Positions 6,471 through 12,593 of a DNA stretch of 12,593 nucleotides are shown piece after piece (the first letter of the stretch is position 1; every line of letters starts with the position of its first letter). This stretch comes from Candidatus Woesearchaeota archaeon (GTDB taxonomy: Archaea > Nanobdellota > Nanobdellia > Woesearchaeales > GW2011-AR15). A program made the position numbers and the translations under genes. The stretch covers positions 1 through 12,593 of the forward strand of contig JAFGSP010000022.1 of NCBI GenBank assembly GCA_016934775.1, given 5' to 3'. The notes beneath the pieces were generated by a model. The model ran no database searches and had not been told where the DNA came from. It saw nothing but the letters and a program-made list of their open reading frames with translations.

Positions 6471-7319
6471 TCAAATTGTTTCTAAATTTCTGAAATCTTG
6501 GAATAATTTATTTTTGCTTTTTATTAGTATTGTCATTTGTTCAATTGCAATCCTATTCAGTATCTCTAACCTGTCAGCTTTAGATTTGTTTTGCTTGATG
6601 AAGAGTGCATTAAGAGTTTCTAAGTTTGACAAGCAGACCAACTGTGAAACATTGGCATAGTCTCTAATCTTACCTTTGAGACTTGGGTTTTCCTCTCTCC
6701 ATTCTTTTGCAGTCATCCCGAACAATGCAAGGTTAAGGATGTCTGCTTCAGTTGCGTAAATGAGATTTTCTTCATCTCTGGATATTTTTTCAGGAATCAG
6801 ATGTCTTTTTATTGCATAGGTGTGAAGTTTATAATTGATTTTCACAAGATTTCTTTTTATGTCCCAACCTAGTTGTTTTCTTTCGCTTTCTTCTGCCTTT
6901 AATCTTTGGAATTCTTTAATCAGATACAGTCTGAACTCAACAGAGATCCAGGAAGCAAATTCAAATGCAATGTCCTTGTGTGCATATGTCCCTCCATATC
7001 TTCCCTGTTTGGAGATGATACCTATTGCATTTGTTTTTCCAGTCCATTGTTTAGCAGTAATACTGAAGCTATTGAGTCCTGCCTGCTTTCTAAATCCATC
7101 GAATTCGATGGGTTTAAACTCAAGATTGTTTATCTGTTCCCAAATCCCTAAAAACTCAATAGTATCCCTGTTTCTAAGCCAATTCTGGATAATGTAATCG
7201 CTTCTTTTCTGATTCTTGTATTTTGCAATATCTGTGAGGCAGATATAATCCTCTTCATCATATACATAAAATCATATCTCATTTCCCAATACTTTTATTT
7301 TCTTATTCGTTTTACCCAT
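6471..7319 (-). pseudogene. KilA-N domain protein gene interrupted by an in-frame TGA at codon 16
   Basis: From ATG 7319 to the stop at 6471 there are 282 codons in one frame, broken only by TGA at 7272-7274. The first 15 codons read MGKTNKKIKVLGNEI. After the stop the frame continues with YICLTDIAKYKN (residues 25-36), NWLRNRDTIEFLGIW (46-60), YGGTYAHKDIAFEF (107-120), FRLYLIKEFQRLK, QLGWDIKRNLVKINYKLHT and FGMTAKEWREENP, the full pattern of a common phage- and mobile-element-associated KilA-N family. KilA-N is a DNA-binding domain; the role of the C-terminal half is unknown to me. There is no ATG, GTG or TTG in frame between the TGA and the GTG at 6845, so a restart would lose the DNA-binding domain. 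It is either a recent nonsense mutation or a base error in the assembly. The preserved frame argues that the break is recent. Confidence 0.8.
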
Positions 7320-7335
7320 AATTTATTAGAATATG

Positions 7336-7345
7336 TTTATATATC
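7336..7345 (-). promoter_or_regulatory. TATA box of the KilA-N gene
   Basis: GATATATAAA on the minus strand is centred about 21 bases from the ATG at 7319, a little closer than the 27-29 bases seen elsewhere in the window. It supports the chosen start of the broken gene and a leaderless transcript. Confidence 0.45.
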
Positions 7346-7385
7346 TCACACAGAAATGTCCAGTATCCAGTGAGCATTGCAATAC

Positions 7386-7394
7386 ATTTTAAAG
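7386..7394 (+). promoter_or_regulatory. TATA box of the PD-(D/E)XK nuclease gene
   Basis: ATTTTAAAG is centred at about 7390, 27 bases before the ATG at 7417. An earlier in-frame ATG at 7396 lies almost against the box, upstream of the expected transcript start, which is why I reject it as the start. Confidence 0.5.
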
Positions 7395-7416
7395 TATGCT
7401 TCTTTTTGGTTATCCT

Positions 7417-8112
7417 ATGCATGATATTCAGTTCATAGAAGACGGACACAAGTATATTGTGAAAGGAAGCGGGCAGAGGCTTATTCCGGCTACTGAATTC
7501 TTATCTGATTTCTTCGAGAAGTTCGATGAGGATAAGTGGAGCAAGTATGTGGCTCAGCGTGATAAGATACCAGTGGAAGAAGTGCTGAGGAGATGGAAAG
7601 CAAAAGGAGAGGCAGCTGCCAGTTTCGGGAGTCTTGTGCACAGCTACGCAGAGTCTATCATCATGAAGAGGCCATTGCCAGACGCACCCGATACAAGGCA
7701 CGGCCTGTACTTCAAGGCAGTAGACAGGTTTATGGATGATGAAGGCTACAGGTTTATAGATGCAGAGAAAGTCATAGGCTGCCCCAGGATGGGATTAGGA
7801 GGCACAGTGGACGCAGTAGCTGAAGTCGATGGTAAGATATTTCTGATAGATTGGAAGACAAACAGCAAAATCGATAGGTTCGGGTATAATGACAGGAGAT
7901 GTTTAGAGCCAATCAGTCATTTACAGGACTGTAATTTCAGCAAGTACAGATTGCAGCTTTCCTTGTATAGATATATTCTTGAGGAAGTGTACGGGTGGAA
8001 GGTTTCTGGTTTGAGATTGGTGCATCTGAGGCCAGAGGTCTATGATGTGCATGAAGTAGAGTATTTGAAGGAAGAAATAATCAAATTATTAGAGGTTAGC
8101 GGGAGGTTGTGA
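7417..8112 (+). CDS. PD-(D/E)XK nuclease of the RecB/exonuclease-like type
   Basis: A 231-residue predicted DNA nuclease standing alone, without a helicase domain. The core motifs are in order: GSLVHSYAES (71-80) with H75, as in RecB/AddB nucleases; GGTVDA with D132; IDWKTN with D145 and K147; and QLSLYRYIL with Q180 and Y184, the closing helix motif. Together these suggest a complete metal-dependent active site. There are no cysteines after residue 180, so the Fe-S site of Cas4 or AddB is absent. It is divergent from the KilA-N gene and 47 bases upstream of the 77-residue gene, in a restriction-type neighbourhood. A phage-type exonuclease or a defence nuclease are both possible; the substrate is unknown. 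Start chosen from the TATA spacing; starting at 7396 would add seven residues. Confidence 0.78.
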   Translation: MHDIQFIEDGHKYIVKGSGQRLIPATEFLSDFFEKFDEDKWSKYVAQRDKIPVEEVLRRWKAKGEAAASFGSLVHSYAESIIMKRPLPDAPDTRHGLYFKAVDRFMDDEGYRFIDAEKVIGCPRMGLGGTVDAVAEVDGKIFLIDWKTNSKIDRFGYNDRRCLEPISHLQDCNFSKYRLQLSLYRYILEEVYGWKVSGLRLVHLRPEVYDVHEVEYLKEEIIKLLEVSGRL

Positions 8113-8117
8113 TTACA

Positions 8118-8153
8118 TTTAAATATAAGCTTTTCAATCAGGATTCTTGGTGA
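8118..8153 (+). promoter_or_regulatory. TATA box and ribosome binding site for the 77-residue gene
   Basis: TTTAAATATAA (8118-8128) is a good archaeal TATA core. GGTGA at 8149-8153 is a strong archaeal Shine-Dalgarno match, 6 bases before the ATG at 8160. The expected transcript start falls close to the GGTGA, so the leader would be very short. Confidence 0.5.
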
Positions 8154-8159
8154 TGGGTT

Positions 8160-8393
8160 ATGGATAATGTTGATTACAGTCCATTAGTTGAGGAGATACA
8201 AAAAGTTGCTGATAGCCTGACAGAATTGAATGGGACAGTTATAAAAAAACATCTCTGGCCTTTATTGGAATTAAGCTTAGAGACTGACTTCTACTGGGAT
8301 ATTTCATCTTTGTATGATAGGGTAAGACCGGATTCAAACTGGGCATATGTCCAGAAGCAGCTTGAAGGTATTGCAGGGCAATATTCAACTTAG
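8160..8393 (+). CDS. Small protein of unknown function
   Basis: A 77-residue protein that I do not recognise. It is acidic and predicted mostly helical, has four tryptophans or near-tryptophan clusters toward the C-terminal half (HLWPLLEL, FYWDI, NWAYVQKQL), no cysteine, no signal peptide and no membrane segment. The gene has its own TATA box and a GGTGA ribosome site at normal spacing, which is the main reason to believe it is real. It lies between the nuclease gene and hsdR on the same strand, with 125 bases before the hsdR start. Its location suggests a defence accessory role, such as a modulator or immunity protein, but nothing in the sequence shows this. Confidence 0.6.
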   Translation: MDNVDYSPLVEEIQKVADSLTELNGTVIKKHLWPLLELSLETDFYWDISSLYDRVRPDSNWAYVQKQLEGIAGQYST

Positions 8394-8486
8394 GGATTGA
8401 TTGGGCATATAAGAGGATATTCTATATTCTGGATAGTAGGCAGATAAATTTATAATTATAGTATTATTAATATTTGGAGGGGGTAC

Positions 8487-8497
8487 TTTTATATTTA
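8487..8497 (+). promoter_or_regulatory. TATA box of hsdR
   Basis: TTTTATATTTA is centred at about 8492, 27 bases before the ATG at 8519. It lies downstream of a TTG codon at 8474 that would otherwise extend hsdR, so the ATG is the better start. A second AT-rich stretch (TTTATAATTATA, about 8450-8461) could be an alternative or additional promoter. Confidence 0.5.
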
Positions 8498-8518
8498 GAT
8501 TATCTTTACACCTATAAA

Positions 8519-11290
8519 ATGCCTTATTACGGAGAACCTGAAAAAAAAGCCAGGCACGAGCTTATCAATCCTGCATTAGAGAAGGCAGGCTGGGTTGTAC
8601 AAAATTATAAAACGGCTAATCCGAGAAGCGCCAAGGGTGTTGCTATTGAATATTTCCAGCTGCCAAAAGCAGGAGAAGCTGATTATGTTCTGTTTGTTAA
8701 CGGGTCTGCCTGTGGTATTATAGAAGCAAAAAAAACAGGAGAAACCCTTATTGGGAAAGAGCCTCAGACAAAAGGATATGCTGAAGGGTTCCCTGCAGAT
8801 TTCAGATGCGTTGACAATCCGCTTCCTTTTAGATATGAATCTTCAGGAACAGAAACAAGGTTCACAAATAACTGGGACCCTGTACCGAGAAGCAGATTTG
8901 TCTTTTCTTTTCATACACCAGAGACTTTTGAAAAATGGATTGAAGATAAAAAAAATACATTTCGAAAAAGGCTTACTGAACTGCCTGAGCTTGATGGGAA
9001 AGGGTTATGGGAGGTCCAGAAAAAAGCAATCGTGAATCTTGAAAGTTCCTTTAAACAAGCCAAACCAAGAGCGCTAATCCAGATGGCAACAGGAAGCGGC
9101 AAGACTTTTACTGCTGTAAATATTTGTTACAGGCTGCTTGCTCATGCAAAGGCCAAGAAAATATTATTTCTTGTTGACAGGGCAAATCTTGGGAAACAGA
9201 CTGAACAGGAATTTGAAAAGTTCTGGACTAAAGAAGGCAGGAAATTTACTGAACTGTATAATGTTCACAGGCTCCAGACAAATGCAATTTTAGATTCAGA
9301 TCATGTCTGCATATCAACTATCCAGAGAGTTTATTCTATGCTTAAAGGAGAAAAGCAGCTCGACCCAGCTCTTGAAGAAAAGTCAGAATATGAACAGGAT
9401 TTTTCAGTTAAAGCGGCGCCAGTTGAGTACAATGATAAATTTCCAATTGAAATGTTTGATGTTATAATTATTGATGAGTGCCACAGGTCTATTTACAAGT
9501 TATGGAAACAGGTTCTTGATTATTTTGATGCTTTTCTAGTAGGGCTTACAGCAACTCCCTCAAAGAGCACAATTGGTTTTTTTAACAATAATCTTGTCAT
9601 GGAGTACAGCCATGATGAAGCAGTAGCGGACCAGGTTAATGTTGATTTCCAGGTTTATACTATACGGACTAAGATTACTGAGGATGGCTCAAAGATTAAT
9701 GCAGGGGAAACTGTTCAGAAAAGAGATAAAAGGACCAGAAGAAAACGATGGGAGACTTTGGAAGATGATGTGTCTTATGAAGGGACAGACCTTGACAGGG
9801 CGGTTGTTGCAAAAGACCAGATAAGAAGGGTTGTCAGGACATTTAAAGAAAAGCTGTTTACTGAAATCTTCCCAAGAAGGAAACACGTTCCTAAAACCTT
9901 AATCTATGCAAAGGACGATAACCATGCAGAAGAAATTGTTGATATTGTAAGGGAAGAATTCAATGAGGGGAATGATTTTTGCGTTAAAATAACTTATAAG
10001 ACAGAAGGGGAAAAGCCTGACAACCTGATTACTTTTTTCAGAAATAAATTTTATCCGCGTATTGCTGTGACAGTTGATATGATTGCAACAGGCACAGATA
10101 TCAAGCCTTTGGAGATTGTGTTTTTTATGAGGTCTGTCAAAAGCAGGACTTATTTTGAGCAGATGAAGGGGAGAGGTGTCCGTGTTATAAGAAATGATGA
10201 TTTTAAGTCAGTTACGCCGGATGGAGATGCTAAAGAGCATTTTGTTATTGTTGATGCTGTCGGCGTTACAGAGAGCGAGGATTTAAGCGATACAAGGCCA
10301 TTGGAACAAAAACCTAAAATCGGGTTTGAAAAACTTCTGAAAATGCTGCAGTACGGCAAGCCTTCTGTTGAAAACATCTCTTCAATGGCATCCAGATTGT
10401 CAAGGCTGCATAAGAAGCTTACAGATAAACAGGTTGATGAGATAAAGCAACTGACAGGCGGAAAGACCCTTGCTGATTTTGCAAAGGATTTTGTTGTTGC
10501 AATTGATACAGACAGGATTTATGAAGAAGCAAAAACAAAGTTTAGTGAAGGGGATTATGTTGAGTATAAGCCAACTAAGAAGCAACTTGAGGAAATTGCT
10601 CAAAACAGAATGGAAAACGCGCTTGATGATTTTATTAATAATTCAGGATTTTTAAAGAGGCTTCCTGAGATTAAGTCAGAGGCAGAGCAGATACTTGATG
10701 ATGTTTCTATCGATGAAGTTCGCCAGGCAGGGTTTTCGCCTATTGCTACAGAAAAGGCAAAGACAATAATAAAGTCATTCAAGGAGTTTATTGAGAAGAA
10801 TAAAGAAGAGTTGACTGCTTTGCAGGTTTTTTATAATAATGGCAGGCTGTACTGGAAAGATTTAAGGGAATTATCAGATAAAATCAAAGCGCCGCCTTAC
10901 AGCTTAACCCCTTCCAGAATATGGCAGGCTTATAAGCAGCTTGAGAAGTCCAAAGTAAAGGGTGGAGCTAACGGCAGGGTAACAGATTTGATTTCTATTC
11001 TGAAATATGAATTAGGCAAGTCCCCGGATATTGAGCCTTTCATTGACACAGTTGACAAAAGGTTTAGCTCGTGGCTGCTTAGGCAGAGGTCGCAAGGTGT
11101 AGAGTTTAACCAGGAGCAATTAAGGTGGCTTGAAGCCATAAAGAACCATGTGGCAAACTCCATTGAAATAACAACAGATGATTTCGAGCTGGCGCCATTT
11201 GACCAGATGGGCGGATTGGGTCGGGCGGCAAAAGTTTTTGGTGACAAGTTCAACACAATACTTAAAGACTTAGGGGAGATGAGTGTTTGA
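8519..11290 (+). CDS. hsdR: Type I restriction enzyme R subunit, HsdR (EcoEI-like)
   Basis: A 923-residue DNA translocase and endonuclease subunit of a type I restriction system. The N-terminal PD-(D/E)XK nuclease is intact: D55 in EADYVLF and E69-x-K71 in IIEAKKTG. The SF2 motor follows with motif I ATGSGKT (190-196), motif II DECH (319-322), motif III LTATP (343-347) and motif VI QMKGRGVR (548-555). The C-terminal region from about 600 resembles the EcoEI R C-terminal domain that docks on the methyltransferase. Length fits this subfamily rather than the longer EcoR124 or EcoKI forms. A TTG at 8474 would add 15 residues, but the TATA box lies inside that extension. It overlaps or abuts hsdS directly, with no hsdM between them. 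All catalytic motifs are preserved, so it looks active if M and S partners exist. Confidence 0.96.
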   Translation: MPYYGEPEKKARHELINPALEKAGWVVQNYKTANPRSAKGVAIEYFQLPKAGEADYVLFVNGSACGIIEAKKTGETLIGKEPQTKGYAEGFPADFRCVDNPLPFRYESSGTETRFTNNWDPVPRSRFVFSFHTPETFEKWIEDKKNTFRKRLTELPELDGKGLWEVQKKAIVNLESSFKQAKPRALIQMATGSGKTFTAVNICYRLLAHAKAKKILFLVDRANLGKQTEQEFEKFWTKEGRKFTELYNVHRLQTNAILDSDHVCISTIQRVYSMLKGEKQLDPALEEKSEYEQDFSVKAAPVEYNDKFPIEMFDVIIIDECHRSIYKLWKQVLDYFDAFLVGLTATPSKSTIGFFNNNLVMEYSHDEAVADQVNVDFQVYTIRTKITEDGSKINAGETVQKRDKRTRRKRWETLEDDVSYEGTDLDRAVVAKDQIRRVVRTFKEKLFTEIFPRRKHVPKTLIYAKDDNHAEEIVDIVREEFNEGNDFCVKITYKTEGEKPDNLITFFRNKFYPRIAVTVDMIATGTDIKPLEIVFFMRSVKSRTYFEQMKGRGVRVIRNDDFKSVTPDGDAKEHFVIVDAVGVTESEDLSDTRPLEQKPKIGFEKLLKMLQYGKPSVENISSMASRLSRLHKKLTDKQVDEIKQLTGGKTLADFAKDFVVAIDTDRIYEEAKTKFSEGDYVEYKPTKKQLEEIAQNRMENALDDFINNSGFLKRLPEIKSEAEQILDDVSIDEVRQAGFSPIATEKAKTIIKSFKEFIEKNKEELTALQVFYNNGRLYWKDLRELSDKIKAPPYSLTPSRIWQAYKQLEKSKVKGGANGRVTDLISILKYELGKSPDIEPFIDTVDKRFSSWLLRQRSQGVEFNQEQLRWLEAIKNHVANSIEITTDDFELAPFDQMGGLGRAAKVFGDKFNTILKDLGEMSV

Positions 11291-12414
11291 GGATGGAATT
11301 ACCTTACGGGTGGGAAACAAAATTCTTCAAAGATTCTTTTAAAAATATATCTCCGGGAGATAAGAAAATAAAAAGAAGAAACTATCTTGATTCAGGAGCT
11401 CTTCCGATTATAGATCAAGGTGAAGAATATATAGGGGGTTACACAAACGATGAGACAAAAACTCAAGAAATTAATCTTCCAGTTATTATATTTGGAGATC
11501 ACACACGAAGGTTTAAGTTTATTTCCCAGAAATTTGCTGTAGGTGCAGATGGAACAAAAATCCTTAAGCCTAAGGAATTTTTATTGCCAAAGTTTGCATA
11601 TTATCAATGCTTACAATTATCTATACCTAATAAAGGATATTCTAGACATTTTCAGTACCTAAAAAAAAATATGATAAAATATCCAACCAAACTAGAAGAG
11701 CAGCAGCAAATCGTCAATGAAATCGAAACCCAATTAACAAGGCTTGATGCTTCTGTCAGGGCGCTGAAGAGCGTTAAGAAAAAGCTGGATGTTTACAGGA
11801 AGAGTGTGCTGAAGAGTGCGTTTGATGGTGAGATACTCCCTTTTGAATCAAATAGAAAACCCCTAAAAGAATTAGTTTCAATAGGTAAAGAGCGAGCAAA
11901 TCCCAAATTTCATCCAAATAAGCCTTATTTAGGAATGGCTCATATTGAATCTTTATCTGGTAAAGTTTTAGAGACACATTATGCTAAAGAGATGAAAGCA
12001 ACTTCAGCAGTTTTTAGTTCTGGAGATGTTCTATATGGAAGACTTAGACCCTATTTGAACAAAGTAGTATGTCCAGATTTTTCAGGATTATGTTCCACTG
12101 AATTTATTATACTTAAACCAAATAAATCAGTCTTATCAAAATTTCTTGCGTGGAGACTTCGGACATCAGAGTTTGTAAATTTCGCAAATAGCTTAAACTC
12201 GGGAGATAGGCCAAGAGTTAAATTTTCTCAAATTTCAGAATTTGAGATTAACTTACCTGTTATTGAGGTGCAGCAACAAATCGTCTCCGAGATCGAATCC
12301 CGCTTCTCAGTCATCGACAAATTAGAGCAAACCATTGACAATTCTTTATTAAAGGCAGAACAATTAAGGAAATCAATATTAAAATCAGCGTTTGAGGGGA
12401 GGCTTGTAAAATGA
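11287..12414 (+). CDS. hsdS: Type I restriction-modification specificity subunit, HsdS
   Basis: A subunit of about 375 residues that chooses the DNA target for both modification and cutting. It has two half-repeats: recognition domain 1 (about 5-135), a helical spacer (136-187) with EEQQQIVNEIETQL and RKSVLKSAFDGEI, recognition domain 2 (about 190-325), and a second spacer (326-375) with VQQQIVSEIESRF and RKSILKSAFEGRL. The two spacers are paralogous, as is normal for HsdS. The recognition halves are more AT-rich than the spacers. The TTG at 11287 overlaps the hsdR stop and is 8 bases from GGGGAG; an ATG at 11293 (two residues shorter) is equally possible. The stop overlaps the next gene as ATGA. 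The length is slightly short for HsdS but both halves are complete. Confidence 0.94.
   Translation: MRMELPYGWETKFFKDSFKNISPGDKKIKRRNYLDSGALPIIDQGEEYIGGYTNDETKTQEINLPVIIFGDHTRRFKFISQKFAVGADGTKILKPKEFLLPKFAYYQCLQLSIPNKGYSRHFQYLKKNMIKYPTKLEEQQQIVNEIETQLTRLDASVRALKSVKKKLDVYRKSVLKSAFDGEILPFESNRKPLKELVSIGKERANPKFHPNKPYLGMAHIESLSGKVLETHYAKEMKATSAVFSSGDVLYGRLRPYLNKVVCPDFSGLCSTEFIILKPNKSVLSKFLAWRLRTSEFVNFANSLNSGDRPRVKFSQISEFEINLPVIEVQQQIVSEIESRFSVIDKLEQTIDNSLLKAEQLRKSILKSAFEGRLVK
11701..11730 (+). repeat. Direct repeat within hsdS, copy 1 (first conserved spacer)
   Basis: This stretch matches 12271-12300 at 24 of 30 bases and encodes QQQIVNEIET. It marks the start of the first conserved spacer, right after recognition domain 1, and could support recombination between hsdS halves. 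Confidence 0.7.
12271..12300 (+). repeat. Direct repeat within hsdS, copy 2 (second conserved spacer)
   Basis: The partner of 11701-11730, encoding QQQIVSEIES. Six bases differ, mostly at synonymous or near-conservative positions, so this is an old internal duplication kept by protein constraint rather than a new one. Confidence 0.7.
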
Positions 12415-12593
12415 AAGAAGAAGTGTTTTACTGTAAAAAATGCAAAATAGAGATAGGAGGGCATAACCAGTATCTGCATGACGGCATGTGTGATGACTGC
12501 TATTTTGATGAGTATTTTCCGGATGAGTTTGTTATGCTTCCTGAATTGCTGGCAGAAAATAAAAAAGATATAAAGTCAATTTTTAATAAGGGA
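12411..12593 (+). CDS. Zinc-ribbon-like protein, partial, coupled to hsdS
   Basis: The first 61 codons of a gene that runs off the right edge. The ATG overlaps the hsdS stop as ATGA, so it is very likely part of the restriction operon. The N-terminus has C8-x2-C11-x15-C27-x2-C30 (YCKKCKIEI, then MCDDCYF), a small zinc-finger or zinc-ribbon pattern. It is followed by an acidic, aromatic stretch (DEYFPDEFVMLPELL) and a lysine-rich segment. I do not recognise the family. Its placement between hsdS and whatever follows makes it a candidate accessory factor of the restriction system, but that is inference only. The full length and any further domain are unknown. Confidence 0.72.
   Translation, partial: MKEEVFYCKKCKIEIGGHNQYLHDGMCDDCYFDEYFPDEFVMLPELLAENKKDIKSIFNKG

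Noticed and set aside
6471..6845. A separate 124-residue gene starting at GTG 6845
   Set aside because: The same frame continues upstream with the complete KilA-N domain, so the GTG is an internal valine (V159) of the longer broken gene.
7272..7274. TGA read as a sense codon (altered genetic code)
   Set aside because: TGA terminates sufC, sufS, the suf regulator, rubrerythrin, the nuclease, hsdR and hsdS at sensible places.
7417..8112. Cas4, or part of a CRISPR system
   Set aside because: The C-terminal cysteines of Cas4 are missing, and no cas genes or repeat-spacer array are present.

Overview
The window looks like a chromosomal piece of an archaeon, probably an uncultured lineage of the DPANN type (for example Woesearchaeota or a relative); the lineage is an inference. 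The archaeal signs are AT-rich TATA boxes centred about 27-29 bases upstream of start codons with almost no leader, an oligo-T terminator, GGTGA-type ribosome sites, and an archaeal-style XRE regulator. TGA is used as a normal stop.

Bases 135-5770 (minus strand) form a tightly packed iron-sulfur assembly operon. In transcription order it encodes a small XRE regulator with a C-terminal four-cysteine cluster, SufC, SufB, SufD, SufS, an IscU/SufU-type scaffold, and a small hydrogenase-maturation-peptidase-like protein. Most junctions overlap by 4 bases or lie within a few bases. The operon has its own TATA box, and a perfect 14-base palindrome lies between that box and the regulator start. This layout suggests that the regulator controls its own operon in response to Fe-S or metal status. 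SufS would supply sulfur, the scaffold would receive or relay it, and SufBCD would build the cluster. A foldable 76-base element lies at the window edge beyond the last gene.

Bases 5813-6403 (minus strand) hold rubrerythrin, a peroxide-reducing diiron protein. It ends in a T7-C-T6 tract that separates it from the suf operon. Rubrerythrin next to suf is a sensible oxidative-stress neighbourhood.

From about 6471 rightwards the content becomes accessory. A KilA-N domain gene (minus strand) is full length except for an in-frame TGA at codon 16. Divergent from it on the plus strand are a PD-(D/E)XK nuclease of the RecB/exonuclease type, a 77-residue protein of unknown function, and a type I restriction cluster: hsdR, hsdS, and a translationally coupled zinc-ribbon gene cut by the window end. 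No hsdM methyltransferase lies in the window; it would have to be downstream or elsewhere. The hsdS target-recognition halves are visibly AT-richer than its conserved spacers, as expected for a gene that swaps specificity domains. I read this side as a small defence island beside a housekeeping operon. No CRISPR array, rRNA, tRNA or transposase was found.
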